DNA of 64,000 bases from Bacteroidales bacterium (GTDB lineage: Bacteria > Bacteroidota > Bacteroidia > Bacteroidales > UBA1402). This document shows, in pieces, positions 7,453 to 16,122 of the stretch. The notes below the pieces were generated by a model, which was not told the DNA's origin, ran no database searches, and saw nothing but the letters and a program-made list of their open reading frames with translations. A program made the position numbers and the translations under genes. Numbering within the stretch: the first letter of the stretch is position 1; each line of letters begins with the position of its first letter. The stretch spans positions 89,445 to 153,444 of the forward strand of contig JAFUDT010000009.1 in the NCBI GenBank assembly GCA_017464285.1, written 5' to 3'.

Positions 7453-10179
7453 ATGATGGACCAAGATAAAAACAGGAGTGAAGACGAGCAGGAAGTAAAC
7501 GGAGTGACTCCGGAAAGTGAAGAGGAAGAATACAGCCAGGGTGAGGCAGACCTGACAGCTGGCGGGTCCGGCTTCGGCTCTTTGGATCTGACCTCAACTT
7601 ACCATCTGACAGGAATGTACCGCAACTGGTTCATCGATTATGCCTCTTCTGTTATTCTGGACCGCTCCGTCCCGCATATCACCGACGGTCTCAAACCGGT
7701 ACAGCGACGTATTCTCTACTCGATGAAGAGACTGGATGACGGCCGTTACAACAAAGTGGCCAATATTGTGGGCCATACCATGCAGTTTCATCCTCACGGC
7801 GATGCTTCCATTGGAGATGCGTTGGTGCAGTTGGGACAGAAGGAGCTGCTGATCGACTGTCAGGGGAACTGGGGAAATATCCTAACGGGCGACAGTGCGG
7901 CTGCTCCCAGATACATTGAGGCCCGTTTGTCAAAATTTGCCCTTGAGACTCTGTTCAACAACAAGATTACGGAGTGGCAGGCCTCCTATGACGGACGAAA
8001 TCAGGAACCCGTGGCCTTGCCTGTAAAGTTTCCCCTCCTTCTGGCTCAGGGAGTGAAGGGTATAGCCGTAACGCTGTCTTCAGAGATATTGCCACATAAT
8101 TTCAATGAAATTCTGGAGGCTGCAGTCGCTTATCTCAAGAACGAACCCTTCCAGCTCTATCCTGATTTCCAGACAGGCGGGTATCTCGACGTGAGCCGCT
8201 ACAATGACGGTAAGCGCGGCGGGGTGGTGAAAATTCGTGCCAAAATCAATAAACTCGACAACAAAACACTGGCAATTACTGAAATTCCATACAGCAAAAC
8301 CACAGGCAGCATTATCGACTCGATCCTGAAGGCGAATGAGAAGAACAAGATCAAGATTCGCCGGGTCGACGACAATACGGCTGCCAATGCTGAAATTCTG
8401 GTACATCTGGCACCGGGTGTCTCTTCGGACAAGACGATCGATGCGTTGTACGCGTTCACGGAGTGTGAAGTGAGTATTTCTCCCAACTGTTGTGTCATCA
8501 AGGACAACAAGCCCTGTTTCATGAGTATCAGCGAAGTGCTGCAGTATTCGGTAGAGAATACCAAAGAACTTTTCCGACGCGAGCTGAATATCCAGAAAGG
8601 AGAGTTACAGGAGAGCCTGATGTTTGCTTCCTTGGAGAAAATCTTCATTGAAGAACGCATTTACAAGGATAAACAGTTTGAGGACAGCCGCAATATGGAC
8701 CAGGCGGTGGCACATGTGGACAAGCGGCTGGAACCATTCAAGAAGGATTTCATCCGCGAAGTGACACGCGATGATATTCTCAAGCTCATGGAAATCAAAA
8801 TGGCCCGTATCCTCAAATTCAACTCCGACAAGGCCAATGAAAGTATTGCCGCTATGAAGGCACAGATAGCCAAGATAGACCATCATCTGGCTCATCTTAT
8901 ACAATATACGATCGACTGGTACGAGTCTCTGAAGAAGAAATACGGGGAAGCCTATCCACGTCGCACCGAAATCAGGGTCTTCGATACCATCGAGGCGGCT
9001 AAGGTGGCCGAGGCGACCGAGAAATTGTACATCAACCGTGAGGAGGGATTTATCGGCACCTCCCTCAAAAAGGATGAATATGTCTGCCCTTGTTCCAACA
9101 TGGACGACATCATCCTTTTTTACAAAAACGGCAAGTACAAGGTAATCAAGGTCAGCGAAAAGATTTTCGTCGGCAGGGATGTGCTGTACCTGAATGTCTT
9201 TAAAAAGAATGACAAGCGAACCATCTATCATGCGGTCTACCGGGACGGAAAAAACGGCTTTGCCTATATCAAACGTTTTGCCGTGACGGGAGTTACCCGC
9301 GACAAGGAATACGATCTGACCCAGGGCAAACCTCTTTCCAGGATCCTTTATTTCACGGCCAATCCCAATGCTGAGGGCGAAGTTATCAAAGTGCTGCTCA
9401 AACCCTCTCCGCGTTTGAAGAAGGTGCAGTTTGACAAGGATTTCGGCACACTTGCCATCAAGGGACGTCAGTCGATGGGAAATCTGCTGACCAAAAATGA
9501 AGTTCATCGTATCACCTTCAAGCAAAAGGGAGCTTCCACGCTGGGTGGTCGTGATGTCTGGTTCGACCGTGATGTATTGAGACTCAATTATGATCATCGC
9601 GGTGACTATCTGGGCGAGTTTCGGGGTAATGACCGGATTCTGGTCATTTCCGATACAGGAGAATTTTATACCACAGACATCGATTTAAGCAATCATTTCG
9701 AGCAGAATATCCGGGTCATCGAGAAGTTTGACGAACACAAGGTATGGACGGCTGTCCTGTTCGATGCCGATCAGCAGAATTATCTTTATATCAAGCGGTT
9801 CTCTCTGGAAGTACTATCGCGTAAACAGAGTTTCATAGAGAATCCCGAATCGCGGCTGGTCTGCCTGACCGACACCTTCTATCCCCGTCTGGAAATTGAG
9901 TTCGGCGGCAGTGATGCCTACCGTGAGAAACTGGAAATAGACGCGGAAAGTTTTATCGGCCTGAAGAGTTTCAAGGCACGCGGCAAGCGAGTGACCACCT
10001 GGCAGGTGGCCTCCGTCACCGAACTGGAACCCCTGCGTTTCCCGGAAGGGTCGGAATCAGAATCGGACGAGGAAGATACCATTTCTTCCGAAGAAGAACA
10101 GCGCGACAAATCCGACGTAGAGATAATCGATGAAATCACCGGTCAGGGCAGTCTCTTCAGCGAAGAGGAACAGGAATGA
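7453..10179 (+). CDS. parC: DNA topoisomerase IV subunit A
   Basis: 908 residues. It opens with an acidic, low-complexity leader (1-45), then the breakage-reunion domain: YASSVILDRSVPHITDGLKPVQRR at about 63-86 and the catalytic tyrosine in APRYIEARLS (Tyr154). The coiled-coil gate lies around 380-500, and a degenerate beta-pinwheel follows. The last 40 residues are strongly acidic. There is no clear GyrA-box, and the length fits the Bacteroidota ParC type, so I prefer parC over gyrA. The quinolone pocket reads HPHGDASIGD (113-122), with Ala118 at the E. coli GyrA Ser83 position and Asp122 at Asp87. It decatenates chromosomes together with ParE, which is not in the window. Confidence 0.85.
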   Translation: MMDQDKNRSEDEQEVNGVTPESEEEEYSQGEADLTAGGSGFGSLDLTSTYHLTGMYRNWFIDYASSVILDRSVPHITDGLKPVQRRILYSMKRLDDGRYNKVANIVGHTMQFHPHGDASIGDALVQLGQKELLIDCQGNWGNILTGDSAAAPRYIEARLSKFALETLFNNKITEWQASYDGRNQEPVALPVKFPLLLAQGVKGIAVTLSSEILPHNFNEILEAAVAYLKNEPFQLYPDFQTGGYLDVSRYNDGKRGGVVKIRAKINKLDNKTLAITEIPYSKTTGSIIDSILKANEKNKIKIRRVDDNTAANAEILVHLAPGVSSDKTIDALYAFTECEVSISPNCCVIKDNKPCFMSISEVLQYSVENTKELFRRELNIQKGELQESLMFASLEKIFIEERIYKDKQFEDSRNMDQAVAHVDKRLEPFKKDFIREVTRDDILKLMEIKMARILKFNSDKANESIAAMKAQIAKIDHHLAHLIQYTIDWYESLKKKYGEAYPRRTEIRVFDTIEAAKVAEATEKLYINREEGFIGTSLKKDEYVCPCSNMDDIILFYKNGKYKVIKVSEKIFVGRDVLYLNVFKKNDKRTIYHAVYRDGKNGFAYIKRFAVTGVTRDKEYDLTQGKPLSRILYFTANPNAEGEVIKVLLKPSPRLKKVQFDKDFGTLAIKGRQSMGNLLTKNEVHRITFKQKGASTLGGRDVWFDRDVLRLNYDHRGDYLGEFRGNDRILVISDTGEFYTTDIDLSNHFEQNIRVIEKFDEHKVWTAVLFDADQQNYLYIKRFSLEVLSRKQSFIENPESRLVCLTDTFYPRLEIEFGGSDAYREKLEIDAESFIGLKSFKARGKRVTTWQVASVTELEPLRFPEGSESESDEEDTISSEEEQRDKSDVEIIDEITGQGSLFSEEEQE

Positions 10180-10191
10180 CGGGCAGAGGAG

Positions 10192-10222
10192 TTTGTAATC
10201 ATCTCGATTTGTGCTATCTTTG
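10192..10222 (+). promoter_or_regulatory. Promoter of tRNA-Leu
   Basis: TTTG at 10192-10195 and TATCTTTG at 10215-10222, spacing 19 bases; the tRNA begins 29 bases after the -7 element. Confidence 0.75.
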
Positions 10223-10251
10223 CAGCGACATGGGGTTACCTCCTGTCTTTT

Positions 10252-10333
10252 GCGGTTGTGGTGGAATTGGCAGACACGTCAGATTTAGGATCTGATACCG
10301 AAAGGTGTGGGGGTTCGAGTCCCTTCAGCCGTA
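10252..10333 (+). tRNA. tRNA-Leu (anticodon TAG)
   Basis: An 82-nt type II tRNA: acceptor GCGGTTG/CAGCCGT (with G-U pairs), D-arm GTGG/CAC, anticodon stem TCAGA/TCTGA with loop TTTAGGA (anticodon TAG), a short variable arm, and T-arm with TTCGAGT. Discriminator A10333; CCA is not encoded. Confidence 0.93.
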
Positions 10334-10385
10334 CAATATTTATTCCTTATCCGGCGGAATATTTTACTGTATTTCCGGAATAACG

Positions 10386-10393
10386 TACTTTTG
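10386..10393 (+). promoter_or_regulatory. -7 element upstream of the acyl-CoA synthetase gene
   Basis: TACTTTTG, 29 bases before the start codon. No good TTTG at the expected distance. Confidence 0.5.
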
Positions 10394-10422
10394 TCGTGAC
10401 CACTTAGAGGGGATAGGAGAAG

Positions 10423-12054
10423 ATGATCACACATTTTTTATCTGGGTTTGAAACGACTGTCCGGCGGTATGGAAACATGCCGGCAGTGAGCGACTACGAC
10501 GGTACGCTCAGTCTGACCTTCAGGGAACTGACAGCAGAAATGCTAAGGTTGGGAGTCCTTTACGAGGCCCTGGGGCTGGGCAAGGGTGACAAGATTGCCG
10601 TCTGCGGTAGCAACTGTGTCAACTGGGCACTGAGTTTTCTGTCGGTAGTGGCTTACCAAGGGGTGGTGGTCTCGATATTGCCGGATTTCCATCCTGAAAG
10701 TGTCCGGGCTTTGATCCGGCATTCTGATGCAAAGTTGCTGATTGTCAGTCCCAAGGTGTGGGAAGGAATGAAATCTTCTATACCGGAAGGCGTGAAGGCG
10801 GTCCTGTCTATGAAAGATTTCAGTTTGCTGGCGGCTGCCGAGGCTGCTGTGCAAGAATCATACGATGGTTGGGACAGCCTCTATGAAAAGCGTTGCCAAG
10901 GAGATTTCAGACCCCTTGAAGTCAGTTATTCCACGGACAATTTAGACGAACTTTGCCTGATTAATTACACGGCAGGTACCACCAGTGATCCCAAGGGGGT
11001 GATGCTGACATGCGGCAATATCAGTTCGAATATTCAGTTCGGGAGAGACCGGATTCCCTTGCCTGGAGGCTGTACTGTCTTGTCGCTTCTTCCGCTCGCC
11101 CATATGTTCGGACTAAGCTTTGAGTTTCTCTACCCGTTGGTAAGCGGAGCACATGTCCATTTTATCAGCCGCACTCCTTCAGTTCCCCGCTTGCTGAAGA
11201 TTTTTGCCGATGTCAAACCCTATATGGTCACCTCTGTTCCGCTGATTGTCGAAAAGATATATAAATACACAGTTGCAGGGAAGATCAACCGTTTGGGGAC
11301 CAGAATCTCCCGATGGATTCCTGGTTTGGGATCTTTTGTCCGGAAGAAATACCGCCGTCAGCTATTGCAGGCATTCGGAGGGCGTCTTGAATACCTGATA
11401 GTCGGAGGTGCCGCCCTGCCCGAAAAAACCGAGGGTGGACTTCATTTTCTCCGCTTCCCTTATACAGTGGGATATGGAATGACGGAATGCGGTCCGCTGA
11501 TTACCTACCAGGACTGGCATAGCTTCAGAATGTACTCTTGCGGCCGTGTCGTCGACCGTATGGAAATCAAGACTGAATCTCCTTCTCCCCGGCGCGTGCC
11601 CGGAGAAATCCTGGTGCGTGGAGACAATGTGATGAAGGGCTATTACAAGAATCCCTCCGCCACAAAGGTAGTGATGACCCCGGATGGCTGGATGCGTACC
11701 GGTGACATGGGGATTGTCGACAAAAAGGGGAACCTCTTCATTGTGGGCTGTTGCAAGAATATGATACTGGGCCCTTCGGGTCAGAACATCTACCCTGAGG
11801 AAATCGAAGAAAAACTCAATGCATTGCCTATGGTCATCGAATCCATAGTATTGCAGCGCCAGGGCAGACTCATAGCCTTGGTCTATCCAGACTATGAAAA
11901 CAGCGAAGTCCCCTTGGATGAACTCATGGAACAGCATCGTGAAAAACTGAACAAAGCTCTGCCTTACTACAGCCAGATTCAGAAAATTGAGCTGGTATCG
12001 GGGGAATTCGAAAAAACCCCGAAGCACAATATCCGTCGCTATTTATACCGATGA
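10423..12054 (+). CDS. AMP-forming acyl-CoA synthetase/ligase
   Basis: 543 residues of the ANL adenylating superfamily. The ATP/AMP loop TAGTTSDPKG is at 183-192, the A5 motif GYGMTECGPL at about 350, the hinge-region WMRTGDMG at about 424, and the C-terminal lysine region ends TPKHNIRRYLY. These enzymes activate a carboxylate with ATP and pass it to CoA or another thiol; sequence alone does not give the chain length. It is one of two such ligases in the window. No signal peptide or membrane span. It has its own -7 element and is followed after 63 bases by a LytTR regulator with a separate -7 element. Confidence 0.88.
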   Translation: MITHFLSGFETTVRRYGNMPAVSDYDGTLSLTFRELTAEMLRLGVLYEALGLGKGDKIAVCGSNCVNWALSFLSVVAYQGVVVSILPDFHPESVRALIRHSDAKLLIVSPKVWEGMKSSIPEGVKAVLSMKDFSLLAAAEAAVQESYDGWDSLYEKRCQGDFRPLEVSYSTDNLDELCLINYTAGTTSDPKGVMLTCGNISSNIQFGRDRIPLPGGCTVLSLLPLAHMFGLSFEFLYPLVSGAHVHFISRTPSVPRLLKIFADVKPYMVTSVPLIVEKIYKYTVAGKINRLGTRISRWIPGLGSFVRKKYRRQLLQAFGGRLEYLIVGGAALPEKTEGGLHFLRFPYTVGYGMTECGPLITYQDWHSFRMYSCGRVVDRMEIKTESPSPRRVPGEILVRGDNVMKGYYKNPSATKVVMTPDGWMRTGDMGIVDKKGNLFIVGCCKNMILGPSGQNIYPEEIEEKLNALPMVIESIVLQRQGRLIALVYPDYENSEVPLDELMEQHREKLNKALPYYSQIQKIELVSGEFEKTPKHNIRRYLYR

Positions 12055-12088
12055 CAGTCAATTAGGCTGGGATAACGGAAAAAAGAAT

Positions 12089-12096
12089 TATCTTTG
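12089..12096 (+). promoter_or_regulatory. -7 element upstream of the LytTR gene
   Basis: TATCTTTG, 21 bases before the ATG at 12118; the -33 half is unclear. Confidence 0.5.
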
Positions 12097-12117
12097 TAAC
12101 TGGGTAAACCTGAGGAA

Positions 12118-13035
12118 ATGAAGGCTGACAAGAGATCAAACCGACCTGCACAGGTATTATATCTGCCACACTATATGAACGAGAAGAGGAATGTCGTTCG
12201 TCTGGTGCTGTATACGGCAGCTTTTGCCCTGCTTTTTCTCAATATTTACCAGCCCTTCAACTCAGGAGCCTGGGCGAGCAGCTATTCCTCTGGCGGCCGT
12301 TATGTCTATGTGCTTTTTTCCAGCCTGGTCATTCTGGTCGGGATGAGTGTGATAGCCATCAGCCGCGTAATCATGTATTATTACAGCCGTCGCCACGAAA
12401 TCAGCCTTATAGTCTTTGCGGGAGTGGTAATGACCGAAATTGCCCTGATGGCATTGGTCTATGCGCTGTTTCAGGTGTTCGTTCTGGAAGACAATAGCCC
12501 GGCCTTGGCTTGGGAACGTCTGCCGGGTGTCTGGGGAGAGGACGTCAAGAAGACGTCCTTGGTATTGTTATTACCCTATTCTATCCTTTGGCTGGTCTTT
12601 GCCCTCCAGGACAAGGCCAGAACCATCGAGCAGATGAGATCGCAGGAAGGATATCCGTCTATGGCGTGGCCGGCAAACGAAATGGTAAGTTTCTACGATG
12701 AAAAGGGAGATTTACGTTTGTCTGTCGAAAAAAACAGTCTCTATTACATAGAATCGGCCGACAACTACGTCAAGATTCATTATCTGAATAAAGGCAAGAT
12801 GCAGCATTTTATGTTGCGCAACTCGTTGAAAAACATTGACGAGCTTTTTGGAGACCGCCTTCTGCTCCGCTGTCATCGCTCCTACATGGTCAATTTTGAC
12901 AAAGTCAAAGTGCTTCGCAAGGCTGATGAAGGACTGTGTATGGACTTCGACAGTGACCAGGTCCCCAACATCCCCATTTCCAAGACTTACAGTGCACGGG
13001 TACTGGAGAAGTTCTCCAAGGGGCCTTTGTCATAA
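12118..13035 (+). CDS. Membrane-anchored LytTR-family transcriptional regulator
   Basis: 305 residues. About four transmembrane helices occupy residues 27-165 (LVLYTAAFALLFLNIY, VLFSSLVILVGMSVIAI, VVMTEIALMALVYALFQVF, LVLLLPYSILWLVFAL). A cytosolic linker follows, then a LytTR DNA-binding domain at about 200-302, with YYIESADNYVKIHY and the characteristic RCHRSYMVN. Such one-component regulators bind DNA while tethered to the inner membrane and probably sense a membrane or periplasmic signal; there is no receiver domain and no histidine kinase nearby. An ATG 19 codons in (MNEKRNVV) is an alternative start. The gene converges with the receiver-PPDK gene, with only 4 bases between the stop codons. 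Confidence 0.88.
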   Translation: MKADKRSNRPAQVLYLPHYMNEKRNVVRLVLYTAAFALLFLNIYQPFNSGAWASSYSSGGRYVYVLFSSLVILVGMSVIAISRVIMYYYSRRHEISLIVFAGVVMTEIALMALVYALFQVFVLEDNSPALAWERLPGVWGEDVKKTSLVLLLPYSILWLVFALQDKARTIEQMRSQEGYPSMAWPANEMVSFYDEKGDLRLSVEKNSLYYIESADNYVKIHYLNKGKMQHFMLRNSLKNIDELFGDRLLLRCHRSYMVNFDKVKVLRKADEGLCMDFDSDQVPNIPISKTYSARVLEKFSKGPLS

Positions 13036-13039
13036 TCCT

Positions 13040-16036
13040 TTACGGCTGCCCTGCTCCTGATTCAGTATCTTTTGTCCCTTTTTCGAGAATGCCTATGCCT
13101 TTCCGTCCGTCAGTCTTGACAGTGAGGGGAGAATCGAAGCGGTAGTGCCTCAGAAACTGATCCTCATACAGGGGAGTCTGACTGTCCAAAAATGCCAGGT
13201 CCAGGAAATTCAAGTCGTCTTGATGATAGGGAATGGTGTAATAGTGAACACCGAAGGACGTCAGATTTTGGAAGAAATGGGTCCCCTGGCTTGGATCAAT
13301 CTGATATTTGCTTAGACCGGTCTCGACAATTAACCGGGCCGAGGCTATGTTGGGCCAGCGGACGGGAATGCCCAGCCAAGGGTCGCTCGAACCCCAGCGG
13401 CCAGGTCCGATCAGGACATAATTGCGTCCTTCCTCGGTCAGTTGCCGGTTGATTTTGTCAACAGCGTAGGCTGTGAGTTGATTGTTGGAGGCACTGAATT
13501 GTTCGGGCTTGACATATACGATATCATTCAGTTCAGTGGCCACCCCTTGCCCCAGTGCATAGTTCGTACGGATAATCAGCTGCTCTTTGGAAATGATGTT
13601 CAGATCTTCGTTGAGCGTTTCCTTGCTGTCGACAATGGGTCTGATCTGGAGCAGATAGAATGCATGTTTTTTCTCGATGTCTTTACTGTTGAGATTGACG
13701 GCGAACTCTATTTCAACGGGGCGTCCCATCTCCTCTTCTCCTAATTTGAGAATTTTGTCCAGGATGTCGGCCAGTGGGAAGGCGTTATTTTCAAGAATAT
13801 GGGCAAATGAAATTATCTTCCGACCTCCTTCCCAGAGGCCGTCCCGTATAATTTGATCGACAGGATCAAAAGTGGAGGCCAGATAATCCAGTGTTCCGTC
13901 TTTTTCAGCGTCACGAACGGGAATCTTCAGTAGATTAAAGCCATCGTCAACCGATATTTCAGCCTTTTTGTTGTCCAGGTCCAGCGCCAGGAATGATGTC
14001 TGGGTCTCGCGCAGAGCATATTCCATCGAGCTCATCTGCAGGATATGCCGGGGGTGTTTTGGCGAGAAGCGCAGAGTCACTCCTCCGTCAACGATGTATT
14101 TGCCAAGCCCGAGGGCGACGTTGGCGATGCCGTCGGATGTCTCTTCCTGGCCGATGGGATAGTAGTTGAGGGAACGTGCCACCCCCGAGAAAGTCGGATA
14201 AAAACGTGATCCGTAGGCTGTGCCGCAGACTTCTTCGATAACAACAGCCATCTTTTCCTGATCAATGACGTTGGAGGTGGCTGTCATATAGGCTTTGCTC
14301 TGAGCGAAGAACACCGAGGCATAGACTTCTTTGATGGCGGTCCGCAGCAGGTTGAGCATTTGTTCCTGGTCTTCGACGTAAGGAATCATATAAGTGGAAT
14401 AAATTCCGGCAAAAGGCTGATAGTGAGCGTCTTCCAGTAGGCTTGAGGAGCGCACGGCAATGGGTTTCTTCACCACATTGACAAAAGCGGTCAGATTCTC
14501 AAACAAGCGTTCTGGCAATAGGGCTTGGGTGAAGGCCTTCAGAATCTCTTCATCGGGCAGGTCCTGCAGGGCAGTCTCGTAGAGGTTGTTCTCCTCCATA
14601 AACTCATCAAAGACATCAGTACACAAGACCAGTGTCTTGGGAATCAGTATCTGGGTGTCCTCCAAATCGTTCAGTTCCGGGTGTCGTTTGATCATCACGT
14701 TCATGTAGGCCAGTCCGCGGGCCTTGCCTCCCAACGAGCCGTCACCGATGCGTGCGAAATTGGAATACTTGTCGAAACGTCCTTTCTGAAATTCCGCTAT
14801 GACACCCTGATTCTTGACCTTACGATAGCTGACGATGGCATCGAAAAGCATCTGCCTGACAGGCAATGTGTCTTCATAGTCCTGAATGGGGATTTTTTTG
14901 ATGAAGCGTCCAATGGGGAACATGGCACGTGAAAACAGCCAGCGGGAGGCATGGTTACGCTCGAAATGATAGCGCAATGAATCATCCGGAATATCGAAAA
15001 TAGCCTTTTGTAATTCCTGCAGATTGTGGATGCGGGCCACTTCTTGTCCGGTGTGGGGATCCTTGAATACAAAGTCGCCGAAACCAAACAGCTCGTTCAT
15101 GTGTTGACGCAGTTCCTGGGGAAAGGTCTTGGATCCTTTCTGGATGAAGCGCATTTCCAGCCCTTCGGCATGAATGCGGTTGTCGGCCTCGGAAGAATCG
15201 ATAATGATGGGCAGCACCGGATCGAAGCTGCGCAGATATTCGCAAAGTCTGAAGCCGGCAGTGGCGTCCTTGGACCCTTCCCGCTTGAAGCTGACATCGG
15301 AAATGACCCCCAGCATGTTGTCCTTGTATGTCTGGTAGTAGGAAACCGCTTCTTCATAGCTGCGGGCCAGCAGAATTTTGGGTCGGCCTCTCATCCGAAG
15401 AGTACGTTGATGGGCGTTCAGTGCCTCAGTGGCAAAATTCCTGGACTGTTCAAGAACGAATTTATACAGATCGGGCAGGATGGAAGAATAGAAGCGGATG
15501 GAGTCTTCGACCAGCATGATGACTTGTACACCCACCGACTTGACGTCCTCGCTTACGTTCATCTTGTCTTCCATGAGTTTGATGATAGCCAGCAGCAGGT
15601 CGGTGTTGCCCAGCCAGCTGAAGACGTAGTCGATGGCAGAGGTGTCAGCCTTGAGCAGGTATTGCGACACTTCCCGCGAGAAGGGGGTGAGCAGCACAAT
15701 GGGGATGCGGGGATATTCATGTTTGATGCGCTTGGCAATTTCAAAGGACTCCATGCTCTTGTCTCCGGGCATGTAAATAATCAGTTCGAAATTGTTCTTT
15801 TCAAGCTGCTGGAGAGCGGCCTCTTCGTTGGGTACTTGGGTAAAACGAGGAGGATAACGCAGGTTAAGCGAGACATACTCGTTGAAAATCTGTTCGTCCA
15901 CCCGACCGTCTTCTTCCAAAACAAAGGAGTCGTATTTGCTGACGATCAGAAGAATGTTGTAAATTCGCTTGACCATCAGGTTGGCGAAAGACGTGTCTTG
16001 AAAATCGAGTTGTTTGAGTTCGGCGGGCTGCTCCAT
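13040..16036 (-). CDS. Fusion of two response-regulator receiver domains with a PEP/pyruvate-dikinase ATP-binding domain
   Basis: 998 residues. Residues 25-158 form a receiver-like domain whose expected phospho-Asp position reads IIYMPGD (Tyr88), so it is probably not phosphorylated. Residues 171-315 form a second receiver with the full set: Glu177/Asp178, Asp247 (VISDVSF), Ser281 and Lys300. From about 425 the PPDK N-terminal (PF01326) fold appears: GDGSLGGKARGLAYMN, AVRSSSLLEDAHYQPFAG and, near 800, FYLLQIRPI. The swivelling phosphohistidine domain and the PEP-binding barrel of PpsA/PPDK are absent. It may therefore be an ATP-using signalling protein or a phosphotransferase acting on another protein. 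It has its own promoter and diverges from the THUMP-like methyltransferase. Confidence 0.85.
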   Translation of the reverse strand: MEQPAELKQLDFQDTSFANLMVKRIYNILLIVSKYDSFVLEEDGRVDEQIFNEYVSLNLRYPPRFTQVPNEEAALQQLEKNNFELIIYMPGDKSMESFEIAKRIKHEYPRIPIVLLTPFSREVSQYLLKADTSAIDYVFSWLGNTDLLLAIIKLMEDKMNVSEDVKSVGVQVIMLVEDSIRFYSSILPDLYKFVLEQSRNFATEALNAHQRTLRMRGRPKILLARSYEEAVSYYQTYKDNMLGVISDVSFKREGSKDATAGFRLCEYLRSFDPVLPIIIDSSEADNRIHAEGLEMRFIQKGSKTFPQELRQHMNELFGFGDFVFKDPHTGQEVARIHNLQELQKAIFDIPDDSLRYHFERNHASRWLFSRAMFPIGRFIKKIPIQDYEDTLPVRQMLFDAIVSYRKVKNQGVIAEFQKGRFDKYSNFARIGDGSLGGKARGLAYMNVMIKRHPELNDLEDTQILIPKTLVLCTDVFDEFMEENNLYETALQDLPDEEILKAFTQALLPERLFENLTAFVNVVKKPIAVRSSSLLEDAHYQPFAGIYSTYMIPYVEDQEQMLNLLRTAIKEVYASVFFAQSKAYMTATSNVIDQEKMAVVIEEVCGTAYGSRFYPTFSGVARSLNYYPIGQEETSDGIANVALGLGKYIVDGGVTLRFSPKHPRHILQMSSMEYALRETQTSFLALDLDNKKAEISVDDGFNLLKIPVRDAEKDGTLDYLASTFDPVDQIIRDGLWEGGRKIISFAHILENNAFPLADILDKILKLGEEEMGRPVEIEFAVNLNSKDIEKKHAFYLLQIRPIVDSKETLNEDLNIISKEQLIIRTNYALGQGVATELNDIVYVKPEQFSASNNQLTAYAVDKINRQLTEEGRNYVLIGPGRWGSSDPWLGIPVRWPNIASARLIVETGLSKYQIDPSQGTHFFQNLTSFGVHYYTIPYHQDDLNFLDLAFLDSQTPLYEDQFLRHYRFDSPLTVKTDGRKGIGILEKGTKDTESGAGQP

Positions 16037-16054
16037 GGGTCTTTATTTTTGGTG

Positions 16055-16086
16055 CAAAAATACGACAAGTCGTATCGCTTAGCAAA
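16055..16086 (-). promoter_or_regulatory. Promoter of the receiver-PPDK gene
   Basis: On the minus strand TTTG (16083-16086) and TATTTTTG (16055-16062), spacing 20 bases, ending 18 bases before the ATG. Confidence 0.7.
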
Positions 16087-16096
16087 AGTTTTGTCG

Positions 16097-16104
16097 TACT
16101 TTTG
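16097..16104 (+). promoter_or_regulatory. -7 element of the THUMP-like methyltransferase gene
   Basis: TACTTTTG; it overlaps a possible TTG start at 16102 and therefore points to ATG 16123 as the real start. Confidence 0.55.
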
Positions 16105-16122
16105 GCAGTGGACACGCGGATT

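Noticed and set aside
7453..10179. Calling this gene gyrA
   Set aside because: No clear GyrA-box and a length and pocket sequence that fit Bacteroidota ParC; some doubt remains, reflected in the confidence.
16102..16122. TTG start giving a longer THUMP-like methyltransferase
   Set aside because: It lies in the -7 element; ATG 16123 is a better start.
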